This document shows, piece after piece, positions 1 through 8,180 of a stretch of DNA of 64,000 nucleotides. The DNA is from ZC4RG20 sp963782445. GTDB lineage: Bacteria; Pseudomonadota; Gammaproteobacteria; Steroidobacterales; Rariloculaceae. The position numbers and the translations under genes are program-made. Below the pieces are notes generated by a model, which did not search any database, was not told where the DNA came from, and saw only the letters and a program-made list of their open reading frames with translations. The first letter of the stretch is position 1. Each line of letters begins with the position of its first letter. Location of the stretch: assembly GCA_963782445.1 (NCBI GenBank), contig CAWAJM010000001.1, positions 1,426,001-1,490,000 on the forward strand, read 5' to 3'.

Positions 1-773
1 TCGATCGCGCGCCGTTCCGCTACGCGGTGCGCCGGCTCGCGTCCTGCTACTACAACCGCTGCGCCCACGTCACGGGGCCGAGCCGCAGTCTACTCGCGGA
101 GCTCGAGGCCTACGGCCTCTCGCGGCCGTCCTCGGTCGTCTCCAATCCGATTCCCGCCGACGTCTTTCGTCCCTGCGCCGACAAGGCGCGGCTCAAAGCG
201 CGGCTCGGGCTCGGCGCGCCGACCGTCCTGCTGTTCGGCCGTATCGCGGTCGAGAAGAACCTCGAGGCGGCGCTCGAGGTCTTCGCCCGCGTGGCGGCGA
301 AGACGGACGCCGTGCTCGCCGTCGTCGGCGATGGGCCGCACCGCCCGGTCTTCGAGGCCCGCGCGGCCGCGCTGGGTCTCGGCGCGCAAATGCGCATGTT
401 CGGCGTGCTGCGCGGTGCGCGGCTCGTCGACACACTGAATGCCTGCGACGTGTGCTTGACGACGAGCCGTTCGGACACGCAGTCCATGACCATGCTGCAG
501 GCCATGGCCTGTGGCCTGCCCGTCGTCGCGGCGCGGGCCGGCGGCCTCGTCGAGTACGTCGACGAGGGCCGCACCGGCTTCCTGGTCGATCCGGGCAATC
601 TGGACGCCTTCGCCGCGGCTCTCTTTGCGCTGCTCGACGATCCGCAGCGTAGGGCGGACATGGGTCTTGCGGCCCGCGCCGAGGCCGGACGGTTCGGTCC
701 GGACGCCGTGGCCGAGCAGTTCGAGGCGATCTATGCGGCCGCGGCGGCGGATCGGGCCCGGTGCTTCACTTAG
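1..773 (+). CDS. GT4-type glycosyltransferase, 5' end outside window
   Basis: The frame is open from the first bases, so the N-terminal acceptor domain lies upstream of the window. The visible part has the C-terminal Rossmann domain of GT-B enzymes: a FGRIAVEKN strand-loop, a VVGDGP segment, and the nucleotide-sugar loop before AMACGLPVVAARAGG, followed by GRTGFLVDPGN. Enzymes of this fold move a sugar from an NDP- or GDP-sugar to a lipid or polysaccharide acceptor at the cytoplasmic membrane; the acceptor here is unknown. The usual E-x7-E pair of the active site reads D-x7-Q (SDTQSMTMLQ). It ends about 50 bases before the cytochrome gene, and no functional link between the two is evident. 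Confidence 0.85.
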   Translation, partial: DRAPFRYAVRRLASCYYNRCAHVTGPSRSLLAELEAYGLSRPSSVVSNPIPADVFRPCADKARLKARLGLGAPTVLLFGRIAVEKNLEAALEVFARVAAKTDAVLAVVGDGPHRPVFEARAAALGLGAQMRMFGVLRGARLVDTLNACDVCLTTSRSDTQSMTMLQAMACGLPVVAARAGGLVEYVDEGRTGFLVDPGNLDAFAAALFALLDDPQRRADMGLAARAEAGRFGPDAVAEQFEAIYAAAAADRARCFT

Positions 774-824
774 GGCGCGTTTTAGTGCCATTCTTACCAC
801 TTTCGACCAGAGCGAGGAACCGCG

Positions 825-1553
825 TTGATCCGATTTTCAGGCAGCGCTTCGTTGTCCTATAAGCTTGCGAAGCATTTGGCCGCGTTCGGGGCCACCGCCG
901 CGTTGGCCGCGTGTCAGTCGGGCGGCAACTCGGGGCCGGCCGTCAAGGACGCCCAGCAACTCAAGTCCGAGAGCGAGGCGTTTCAGGGCCGCGCCGCGAC
1001 GGAGCTCGTCTCCGACGCCGGGGCCATGAGAGTCGCCGGCGATCTCTTCGCGGCCGACTGCGCCTCGTGCCATGGCCCCAAGGGGACCGGCGGCCGCGGC
1101 GTCATGGATCTCGTGAACGGGCGCTTCAACTACGGCTCGACGGCCGAAGCCATTCACACGACGATCGGTCAGGGCCGCAAAGGCGTCATGCCGCCCATGG
1201 CCAACCAGGGGAACCTCGGGGAAGTCGATCTCGGCCAGCTCGTTGCGTACGTCCGCTCCCTGCCGACGAAGAAGCCGGGCGAGGCGCCGACGACCTACGA
1301 GAAGCGCGGCCGCGAGCTGTTCGTGAAGCATTGTGCGGTCTGCCATGGGAACGACGCCAAGGGCGACGCGGAGAAGGGCGCGCCGGACCTGACGGATCAC
1401 TACTGGCTCAACGGCGATTCGATGATGAACGTCCGGCTCACGATCACGAGCGGCGAGAAGTCCGAATGCCCGGCTCATGCGGATAGGCTGACGCCGGCGC
1501 AGATCAATCTCTTGACCGCCTACGTGCTGAAGCTTCATCGGCCCGCCGACTAG
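825..1553 (+). CDS. Dihaem cytochrome c lipoprotein, CcoP-like
   Basis: The TTG start is chosen because GAGGA lies 7 bases upstream and the next residues form a signal peptide with lipobox LAAC (Cys30). The mature protein would be lipid-anchored in the periplasm. Two haem c sites are seen, C79-A-S-C-H83 and C170-A-V-C-H174, each in a small cytochrome c fold. The spacing and the motifs GVMPPM and GAPDLTDHYW resemble the C-terminal half of CcoP/FixP of cbb3 oxidases. Domain 1 keeps a candidate axial Met (M122 or M125). In domain 2 the matching place reads SECPAH, so Cys215 stands where Met is expected. A role as periplasmic electron carrier, perhaps with the HiPIP encoded 85 bases downstream, is inferred. 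Confidence 0.85.
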   Translation: MIRFSGSASLSYKLAKHLAAFGATAALAACQSGGNSGPAVKDAQQLKSESEAFQGRAATELVSDAGAMRVAGDLFAADCASCHGPKGTGGRGVMDLVNGRFNYGSTAEAIHTTIGQGRKGVMPPMANQGNLGEVDLGQLVAYVRSLPTKKPGEAPTTYEKRGRELFVKHCAVCHGNDAKGDAEKGAPDLTDHYWLNGDSMMNVRLTITSGEKSECPAHADRLTPAQINLLTAYVLKLHRPAD

Positions 1554-1638
1554 CCGAACGCGGTGGCCCCGTGCCGGTGGGTGACGCCCCGAAAATCGGC
1601 TATCATCTGCCCTTCTCCGTTTCCGCAGGGAGGCCTAC

Positions 1639-1983
1639 ATGCCAGATGACGCGATGAAGACCCGCAGAGAAGCCGCCAAGCTTATCCTCGGAGGGCTTGC
1701 GGCCGTGCCGCTCATGGAGCTCGTGGCCTCGGCGGCGGCTGCGGCCGACGAGCTGCCGCATCTGTCCGAGACGGATCCGCAGGCCCAGGCGCTCATGTAT
1801 CACGACGACGCCACGAAGGCCCCGCGCACGGCCAAGGGTGACGTGCCGGCAGACAAGCAGTTCTGCCATACCTGCATGTTCCTGCAGCCGGGCGAAGGCC
1901 AATGGCGTCCTTGCCAGCTGTTCCCGGCCAACACCGTCAACATCGACGGCTGGTGCTCCGTCTGGACGGCGAAGACGTCCTGA
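1639..1983 (+). CDS. High-potential iron-sulfur protein (HiPIP)
   Basis: The 114-residue product has a twin-arginine leader (TRREAAKLILGG) and ends with the HiPIP cysteine pattern C76-x2-C79-x12-C92-x13-C106, which binds one [4Fe-4S] cluster at high potential. HiPIPs are folded in the cytoplasm, exported by Tat, and carry single electrons in the periplasm between the bc1 complex and oxidases, photosynthetic centres or other acceptors. AGGGAGG precedes the ATG by 5 bases. A TATCAT hexamer around 1600 could be the -10 of its own promoter. A hairpin follows the stop, so this may be a single-gene unit next to the cytochrome gene. Confidence 0.93.
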   Translation: MPDDAMKTRREAAKLILGGLAAVPLMELVASAAAAADELPHLSETDPQAQALMYHDDATKAPRTAKGDVPADKQFCHTCMFLQPGEGQWRPCQLFPANTVNIDGWCSVWTAKTS

Positions 1984-1998
1984 TCCGCCAGGAAAAGG

Positions 1999-2034
1999 GG
2001 CCGGGCCGCCGCTGAGTATGCCCGGCCGCCGTTT
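1999..2034 (+). terminator. Probable intrinsic terminator after the HiPIP gene
   Basis: An 8-bp GC stem, GGCCGGGC at 1999-2006 with GCCCGGCC at 2020-2027, and a 13-base loop is followed by a short T run (2032-2035). It lies 16 bases after the HiPIP stop. The T run is short, so strength is uncertain. Confidence 0.5.
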
Positions 2035-2087
2035 TCCGGTTCGCCCAGTCTTGCTTCGAGCTGCCTGAGACTCGGCCGCGTGCCGAG

Positions 2088-2908
2088 TCATTCGTCTTCT
2101 GCCCCAGCGACCGCCGGGCTCGCGCGCCGCGGCAGCCGCAGCTCGAAGGTCGTGCCGTCGCCGGCGCTCGAGCTCAGCTCGATATGCCCTCCATGCGCTT
2201 CTGCGATGCGCTGGCTGATATAGAGCCCCAGGCCGAGTCCGCTGTCGCGCCGGCGAGACTCCGGGTCCTGCACGTTGCCCCGGACGAGCGGGTCGAAAAT
2301 TACCTGCTGCATATCGGCCGGAATAGGGTCCCCTTCGTTATGCACGGTGAGTACGACTTCGGGGCCCGCGGTGCACGCCTGGACCGTGACGCGCCCATCC
2401 TTGCGTCCGTACTTCAGCGCGTTCGAGAGCAGATTGGAAATGGATTCCTCGAGACGAGCGCCGTCCCAGCAGCCCATGAGATCCCCAGCGAGCTCGACGT
2501 GCAAGTCGCAGCCCGGGTGAAAGCCTTCGGCTTCCTCGGCCATGCGCCGGACGATATCGCCGAGATCGGCCTCCGCCCTGGACAGCGGCAGGTCGCCGCC
2601 GAGCCGCGTGCGGGCGAAAGTCAGAAGCTCGTCGATCATGCGTCGCATGCGCAATGCGCTTCTGCGCAGACGCACCACGGACTTGGTCTGCTGATCGTCT
2701 AGCCGGTCGATCGAGAGCATCAAGAACTCCGAAACCGAGAAGATTGCGGAAAGCGGATTGCGTAGGTCGTTGCCGCCAGCATCCCCGCAGCCCAATCCCT
2801 GAGCTGCGAGGAAGTCAGGCGGCGAGCCGGCCGCAAGCGCCTGGCATGAGTTTCCCATTCAGAAATAATAGGTTCTGTGTTATTTCTGATGTAGATTGAT
2901 AGATGCAT
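2088..2908 (-). pseudogene. Histidine kinase with RsbRD-like N-terminus, internal deletion
   Basis: Two frames together make one broken gene. The first (start near 2908) encodes about 45 residues like RsbRD N-terminal domains (IISEWETHARRLRP, SQLRDWAAGMLAA). The second (to 2088) begins at NDLRNPLSAI and carries the rest of HisKA plus a HATPase domain: N box NLLSNALKYG, G1 HNEGDPIP, G2 GLGLGLYI. At the junction near 2775 the text passes straight from GMLAA to the residues after the phospho-accepting His, and the frame changes. The linker and the His of the SHDLRNPL motif are therefore gone. The intact relative at the other end of the window (62996-64000) shows what is missing. It cannot act as a kinase as read. 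Confidence 0.82.
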
Positions 2909-3131
2909 CGCTGGTCCCCGGAAGCTGCCGGGGGTTCGATGCAAGTTCTCTGCCTCCTTCCCTGGATGATCGACGCACGCCCCCGAGCGATGCTTCGGAT
3001 GCCGAACAACTTCGGCGCGCAGCGGATCACAACGCCGCGGTCTGCGGTTCGGTCCGCAGGCGGCTCGTGCCTATTTTGTGTCGCGGCGCGTGCAATTAGC
3101 CTGACACGATACGTGTTCAAGGAGTGAGCCG

Positions 3132-3749
3132 ATGAAACGATTGTCCCTATCTGCCGCTGTGCTCGTAATTTCAGCATTCGCGGCAGGCGCAGCGAGCGCA
3201 CAGGAGCCGGTGGCCGGCGGGGCTTACGTGGGTCTCGGCTATGGTCTCATGCATCTCAAGACCACCAAAGTGCCCACGGGCTTCAGTTTCTCCGATACCG
3301 GAGGCGGTTACCGCTTGTTCGGCGGTTATCAATGGAACCAATACTTCGCGGTCGAGGGTGCGTGGGAGAAGACCACGAATCTCTCGGATTCGACGACGGG
3401 TGGCGCCGCACTCGGCACGTATACGCTCGATGTCTCGACGGACTTCAGGATCGCCCAAGTCAAGGCGATCGGTATCCTGCCTCTCAACCATGTGCGGCTG
3501 TTCGCGGGGGTCGGGGTATACGAATCGCATACCCGCGCCTCAGGCACGATCGTGCCCGCGACCGCGGGCGAGCCGCCGCTGACGGGTATCTCGACGAGCG
3601 ACAAGAGCAACCACGCCGGCCTGGCGACATCGTTCGGCGCCAAGTACCGCGTCGGCCCCGTCGATGTCCGCGGCGAATACCAGTGGTTCAGCGCGCCGAG
3701 CGGCGGTGACGTTTCGGGCTTCATGGTGGGCGCCGCCTTACACTTCTGA
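3132..3749 (+). CDS. Small outer-membrane beta-barrel protein
   Basis: The 205-residue product has a clear signal peptide ending ASA-Q near residue 23. Alternating aromatic and polar strands follow (YVGLGYGL, YRLFGGYQW, FAVEGAWEK, VRGEYQW), and the last residue is Phe, typical of outer-membrane barrel assembly. Size and repeats fit an eight-stranded OmpA/OprF-type barrel of the OMP_b-brl class with no peptidoglycan-binding domain. AAGGAG lies 7 bases before the ATG. No partner gene is evident: the neighbours are the broken kinase (divergent) and the broken transporter (convergent). Its role, such as adhesion or membrane stability, cannot be read from the sequence. Confidence 0.78.
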   Translation: MKRLSLSAAVLVISAFAAGAASAQEPVAGGAYVGLGYGLMHLKTTKVPTGFSFSDTGGGYRLFGGYQWNQYFAVEGAWEKTTNLSDSTTGGAALGTYTLDVSTDFRIAQVKAIGILPLNHVRLFAGVGVYESHTRASGTIVPATAGEPPLTGISTSDKSNHAGLATSFGAKYRVGPVDVRGEYQWFSAPSGGDVSGFMVGAALHF

Positions 3750-4299
3750 CGGGCCTCGCAAGGCGCCGCGTTCCGCGGCCGCGCTTACGGCGTCGCCGTT
3801 CGAGATCGGGCTGCGCGCTCGCGCCGTGCCGCCCAGACAGCGAGCGGCACGGCGAGCACGAGCAGCGCCGCCACGCCGATATAGGTCGGCAGCGTGCCGT
3901 AGTGCAGACTCGCCTCGAGCCCCAGGATGGGCCCCAGGCTGCCGCCCACGTCGCCGAACAGCTGGTAGTAGCCGACGGCACGGCCGTAGTGGTCGGGCGG
4001 CGTCACGTCGCCTAGCAGGGTCAGCATCGGCAGCGTGATGCCGTTGAACGAACCGCCGACGAGCATCGCCCCGATGAAAGCGCCGGGCAAACCGTGCGTC
4101 AATGCGAGCACGGCGAAGCCTGCGGCGACGCCGGCCAAGGCCGGCATCACGAACGCGGCGCGCGCGCGCAGCCGATCCAGCCGCCGGCCGAGCACGAGGG
4201 CTACGACGGAAGAGCAGGCCATCATGACGGCCATGACGATGCCGGCCGTGCCTTCGTCGCCGAAACCCAGGGCCGTGAGGCCGCGCTGCCGCACGAGCA

Positions 4300-4307
4300 A
4301 GACTAGC
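4300..4307. repeat. Left target-site duplication of the IS
   Basis: AGACTAGC directly outside the left end, identical to 6246-6253. One copy fits the MFS reading frame exactly. Confidence 0.85.
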
Positions 4308-6245
4308 CCGAAGTTCCAGCCGACTTCTTGTCCTCTTGCCGTGATAAGTGGCGGGAATTGCGGGGTTTTGTGACTCGGCGAGGGCGTATCGGCTTTGCAT
4401 AATGTAGCCATGTAATTGCCGGTCCTGGCTTGCATTCGTTGGGCATCAATGCCAGAATGTAGCCATGCACATCGATACCGTCCCGAACCGGACCTCGCGC
4501 CCGACCTACCTTCTGCGCGAGTCGTACCGCGAGGGAAAGAAGGTCCGCAAACGCACGCTCGCCAACCTCTCGGCCCTTTCCGACGAGCAAATCGAGGCCA
4601 TTCGCACCGTGCTCTCCGGCGTCAGCGTCCGGCCCGTCGAGGAGTTGTTCGAGACGGTTCGCTCGCCCCACCATGGCCACGTTCAAGCCGTCCGTGTAGC
4701 CATGCAAAGACTCGGTTTCGAGTCGCTGATTGCCGCGCGCCGCAGCGCCGAGCGCGATCGGGTCTGTGCAATGGTCGCGGCCCGGATTCTCTGCCCCGAC
4801 AGTAAGCTTGCGACCACGCGCTGGTGGCATACGACGACCCTTGCCGAGGAGTTCGGGGTGGAGCGTGCGGACGAAGACGATTTGTACGCGGCGATGGACT
4901 GGCTGCTCACTCGCCAGGACCGGATTCAGAAGAAGCTCGCGCAGCGGCACCTGAGCGAGGGCGGGCTCGCGATGTATGACCTGACGCTCCAGCTACTTCG
5001 AAGGCAGCTGCTGCCCGCTCGGGAAGATCGGCCACAGCCGGGACGGGAAGAAGAACAAGCTCCAGGTCAACTATGGTTTGCTGACGGACCGTCGCGGGTG
5101 TCCGATCGCCGTCTCGGTGTACCCCGGCAACACGAACGATGCGAAGACGCTGATGCCGCAGGTGAGGCAGCTGCGCAAGGAGTTTGGGCTCGAGCGCATC
5201 GTGCTCGTTGGGGACCGCGGCATGATCTCGCACAAGGCGATCGGTGAGCTGCGCGAGCTCGAGGGGCTGAGTTGGATTACGGCGCTGAAGAGCTCGCAGA
5301 TCCGCAGCCTCGTTGAGGGCGAGGCGCTGCAGCTTGGGCTGTTCGACGAGCGCTCGCTCTTTGAGTTATCCCATGAGGAGTACCCGGGGGAGCGGCTAAT
5401 CGCCTGCCGAAACCCCGAGCTTGCGAAGCTGCGCGCATACAAGCGCCAGCAGTTGCTGGAGGCGACAAAGAGGGAGCTCGAAAAAGTACGGGCAAGCGTT
5501 CGGAGCGGTCGGCTGAAAGGCGAAGACAAGATCGGCGTGCGCGTCGGGCGCGTCGTCAACAAGTACAAAGTCGCCAAGCACTTCGAGCTGAAGATCGAGG
5601 AGGCAGGCTTCGACTTCACCGTGCTCGAAGCGCAGGTTGCCGCCGAGGCGGCGCTTGATGGGATCTACGTCATCCGCACCAATGTGCCGGAAGCGAAGAT
5701 GTCGGCGCCTGAGGCGGTGCGCAGCTACAAGGGCCTCTCGGCCGTCGAGCGCGCCTTCCGCTCGCTGAAGAGCGTCGACTTGAAGGTGCGCCCGATTCGG
5801 CACTGGGTCGAGAACCGAGTCCGTGCACACATCTTCCTGTGCATGCTCGCGTACTACGTCGAGTGGCATATGCGCGAGGCGTGGCGAGAGCTGTTGATGG
5901 CGGATGAGCAAACGGCCGCGAAAGCAGAGCGCGATCCCGTCGCCCCTGCTCGGCGCTCCGCCAAGGCGCTGCAGAAGATCGCCGAGCGCACTCTGGACGA
6001 CGGCAGCCCCGTGCACAGCTTTAAGACGCTTCTCGAAGAGCTATCGACGATCGTCCGCAACACTTGTGCTACGCGCAACGCCGCCGCCGCGGCCACCTTC
6101 CAAATGGTGACGACGCCCAACCCCACTCAGCGCCGGGCGCTGGAACTCATCGAAGCGATCGCCGTGTAGCCACTAACACAACGGACGGTTACGGGGTAAG
6201 TAACGGCCCCGCAAGAAAATTGTGCGCGATCGGTGTGGGAACTTC
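4308..6245 (+). mobile_element. IS1634-type (IS4 group) insertion sequence
   Basis: The element is about 1938 bp. Its ends carry the inverted repeat GAAGTTCC (4310-4317, and reversed at 6238-6245). Just outside are matching 8-bp direct repeats AGACTAGC (4300-4307 and 6246-6253), read as the target-site duplication. Two extra C bases at 4308-4309 make the exact left end uncertain. It contains one transposase gene, oriented opposite to the MFS gene it interrupts. The family is inferred from transposase motifs and a length near 2 kb. Because the transposase is frameshifted, this copy is probably not autonomous unless the extra base is a sequencing error. Confidence 0.85.
4465..6169 (+). pseudogene. 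IS1634-family transposase, one-base frameshift
   Basis: The first frame (4465 to about 4986) and the second (about 4988 to 6169) together give a 567-residue DDE transposase if one base near 4987 is dropped. The reading then becomes YDLTSSYFEG instead of YDLTLQLLRR. RNase H-fold landmarks are the Asp of YDLT (codon 4978), the Asp of VGDRGM (codon 5213) and the Glu of SAVERAFRSLKS (about 5746). The total length of 1705 bases is 3n+1, as expected for a single inserted base. No slippery sequence suggests programmed shifting. As read, only a 260-residue product without the second and third acidic residues would be made. Confidence 0.85.
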
Positions 6246-6253
6246 AGACTAGC
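6246..6253. repeat. Right target-site duplication of the IS
   Basis: AGACTAGC directly outside the right end, identical to 4300-4307. Confidence 0.85.
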
Positions 6254-7008
6254 GTTGCGAGCAGCACGCCCTGCACGGTCAGAAACACGAGCAGGTTGAA
6301 CGCCCAGGCGGTCGCGAGGAACGGAAACTCCGGCAGCGCCGAGAGGCGGCCGCCGGCCGCGGAGCGCCCGTGCGCGGGGGTCGGCCGCGCGCGCGGCACG
6401 AGCCGCAGGGCCGCGGCGGCGCCGAAGAATGTCAGCGCCGCGCCCGTCAGGAACGCCGCGTCGTCGGAGACGCGGTCGGCGATGAGCCCGCCGATTACGA
6501 GTCCGCCGGGCAGGCCGAGACTCATCGCGATGCGCACGGTGGCGGCGAGCCGGCCGCGGTCGGCCGCCGTCGAGAGGGCGAGCACGCTGGCTTGGGCACC
6601 GACGAACATCAGCGACGAGCCGATGCCGAACAGGGCGCGTCCGGCGAGGAACCACCAACTCGCGGGACCGAGGTCCACGCCGCCGCTATAGCACAGAATG
6701 CCGAGCCCCTCGATCGCGAGGCCCACCGCGATGGGCGTTCGGCCGCCGAAGCGATCGACGAGACGGCCTGCGATGGAATCGAAGAGCAGGCGCGTGATGC
6801 GGTTCATCGAAAGGATGAAGCCGATCATGGCGCCCGCGATGCCGAGCTGCAGACCCAAGGCAGGCAGGATCGGAAAGACGAGCCCGCCGCCGAGGCCGCC
6901 GATGAAGGTCACGGCGCCGACGCGGCGGGCGTCGGAGGCCGCGGAGCGGCCGTTCAAGCGGGCGGGGTCCGCGGTGTCCGCGGACCGAGAGCGGGGCGCG
7001 CGACGCAC

Positions 7009-7398
7009 GACGCGGGCAAAATCACCGAGGCGATACGCCGGCGAGGCGGAAGATTACCGCCGCGCCGAGCCGGGCGAACCGGCGCGCCGCGCAGGCGCGA
7101 TCGTGCATGGGACTACGAGGAATTCCGGAGAGGCGGTCTGTCGCGGCATCCTCTAAGCATACTATTTTCGCCTCCGCTTTAGGTGCGTCCGGCCTGCGGG
7201 ACCTCGCTCCGCGGGCTGGGCGCGCCGGACCCCGCGTCCCGGGCGAGCGCCGGCATATCCGAGCCCGTTTATTGCTCAACAGCGCAACTTATTGTGACTG
7301 CAGCGATTCTGACAACCCCTCGGTACTGTGACTTGCGTCGTTGGTAGGCGTGCCGGCGCCGATTAACGTAGCGGCGCGAAGGGCGAAGGAGGGGCCAC
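7009..7398. other. Non-coding gap between the MFS remnant and the pilus operon
   Basis: I see no convincing gene here. The open frames are shadows without recognisable protein features. The stretch 7261-7380 is less GC-rich than its surroundings and probably holds the promoter of the pilus operon, but no clear -35/-10 pair or sigma-54 site could be fixed. Confidence 0.4.
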
Positions 7399-7587
7399 GT
7401 GCCACGGCATGGATCCGACACCGAAGCCGGCACCGCAAGCCGGTGCGCCTCGCGCGCGACCTTCCATAACGTCGGCCCCGCGTCCGCTCGTCCGTCGGCA
7501 TGCGCCGCTCGTCGGCTCCGACCGGTCGGCTTGCATGGCAGGCCGAAGAATCGGGCCCGAACGGCGCAGATCGAGAACCAGGGATGA
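7399..7587 (+). CDS. Candidate 62-residue ORF ahead of fimT
   Basis: A GTG codon is preceded by a near-perfect Shine-Dalgarno GAAGGAGG (7384-7391) at good spacing. The frame stops at 7585-7587, overlapping an ATG at 7584 that is in frame with fimT. This is the same ATGA arrangement used by the next genes of the operon. The peptide is basic and resembles no family I know, and GC-rich DNA gives many chance frames. It may be a translated leader that couples ribosomes into fimT, or it may be nothing but a strong ribosome-binding site left by a changed gene start. Confidence 0.28.
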   Translation: MPRHGSDTEAGTASRCASRATFHNVGPASARPSACAARRLRPVGLHGRPKNRARTAQIENQG

Positions 7588-7607
7588 GGGGTGGGGGCTC
7601 TGGCGGT

Positions 7608-8180
7608 ATGAAGAAGAATTTACGCCCTTGCGATGGCGCCGGCGCGCCGAGCAAACGCGCTCGAGGCGTGACGCTTCTCGAGCTCATGGTGACGCTGACG
7701 GTGGCCGGCGTCCTGCTGGCCGTCGGCGTCCCGGGTTTCTTTCAGACGATCCGCAGCAATCGGGCCGCGACGAACGCCAACGACCTGGTCGCTGCGCTGA
7801 CGATCGCGCGCAGCGAGGCCGTCCGGCGCGGCGCGAATATCGGCGTCTGCGAGAGCGCGGACGGCGCCAGCTGCGGCACGAGCACGGACTGGGCGAGCGG
7901 CTGGATCGTGTTCGTCGACAGCGCCGCGGCCGACACGGCGGCTCCCGTCATCGCGCACGCCGGCGATATCCTGCGCGTCTGGTCCGCGCCGAGCGGCGGC
8001 GGGACCGTCGGGGCCGGGACTTACTGGGTGCGTTTTTTGCCGAGAGGCGACGTGCGGGCGGCGACGACGACCCCCGTCACCTTCAGCATGCGCCTGCCCG
8101 GCTGCACGGGGCAGGAGGGCCGCGATGTCGAGCTCAACGCCGTCGGCCGCACGTCCGTCGAGCGGGTCGCCTGCCCATGA
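7608..8180 (+). CDS. fimT: Type IV pilus minor pilin FimT/GspH family
   Basis: The 190-residue protein has a basic leader, a prepilin peptidase site RG|VTLLELMVTL with Glu at +5, a hydrophobic N-terminal helix and the GspH-like pattern RSNRAATNANDLVAALTIARSEAVRRG. Two later pairs of Cys could form disulfides in the periplasmic head. FimT/FimU-type minor pilins prime pilus assembly, and in some species FimT binds DNA. An upstream in-frame ATG at 7584, overlapping the stop of a small ORF, is an alternative start; 7608 gives a leader of more usual length. It is first of the fimT-pilVWXY1-E operon and its stop overlaps the pilV start (ATGA). Confidence 0.87.
   Translation: MKKNLRPCDGAGAPSKRARGVTLLELMVTLTVAGVLLAVGVPGFFQTIRSNRAATNANDLVAALTIARSEAVRRGANIGVCESADGASCGTSTDWASGWIVFVDSAAADTAAPVIAHAGDILRVWSAPSGGGTVGAGTYWVRFLPRGDVRAATTTPVTFSMRLPGCTGQEGRDVELNAVGRTSVERVACP

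Larger units (their letters stand above)
3785..7008 (-). pseudogene. MFS transporter gene split by an insertion sequence
   Basis: The N-terminal half (7008 down to 6246) has MFS helices and the loop-2/3 motif GRLVDRFGGRTP. The C-terminal half (4307 down to 3785) has the remaining helices (RRLDRLRARAAFVMPALAG, GGSFNGITLPMLTLLGD). Both halves end at the repeat AGACTAGC. Removing the element and one repeat copy gives 1278 bases, an uninterrupted 425-codon frame reading ...VLLATLVLLVRQRG... across the joint. The intact gene would encode a 12-helix inner-membrane exporter or importer of unknown substrate. As it stands, the product stops at the element after about 254 residues, so the transporter should be inactive. 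Confidence 0.9.

Noticed and set aside
4465..6169. Programmed frameshifting in the transposase
   Set aside because: No slippery run or downstream structure at the shift near 4987, and IS1634-type transposases are normally one frame.
7390..7415. TGGCACG on the minus strand near the pilus operon start
   Set aside because: No TTGC at the required spacing and no minus-strand gene downstream.
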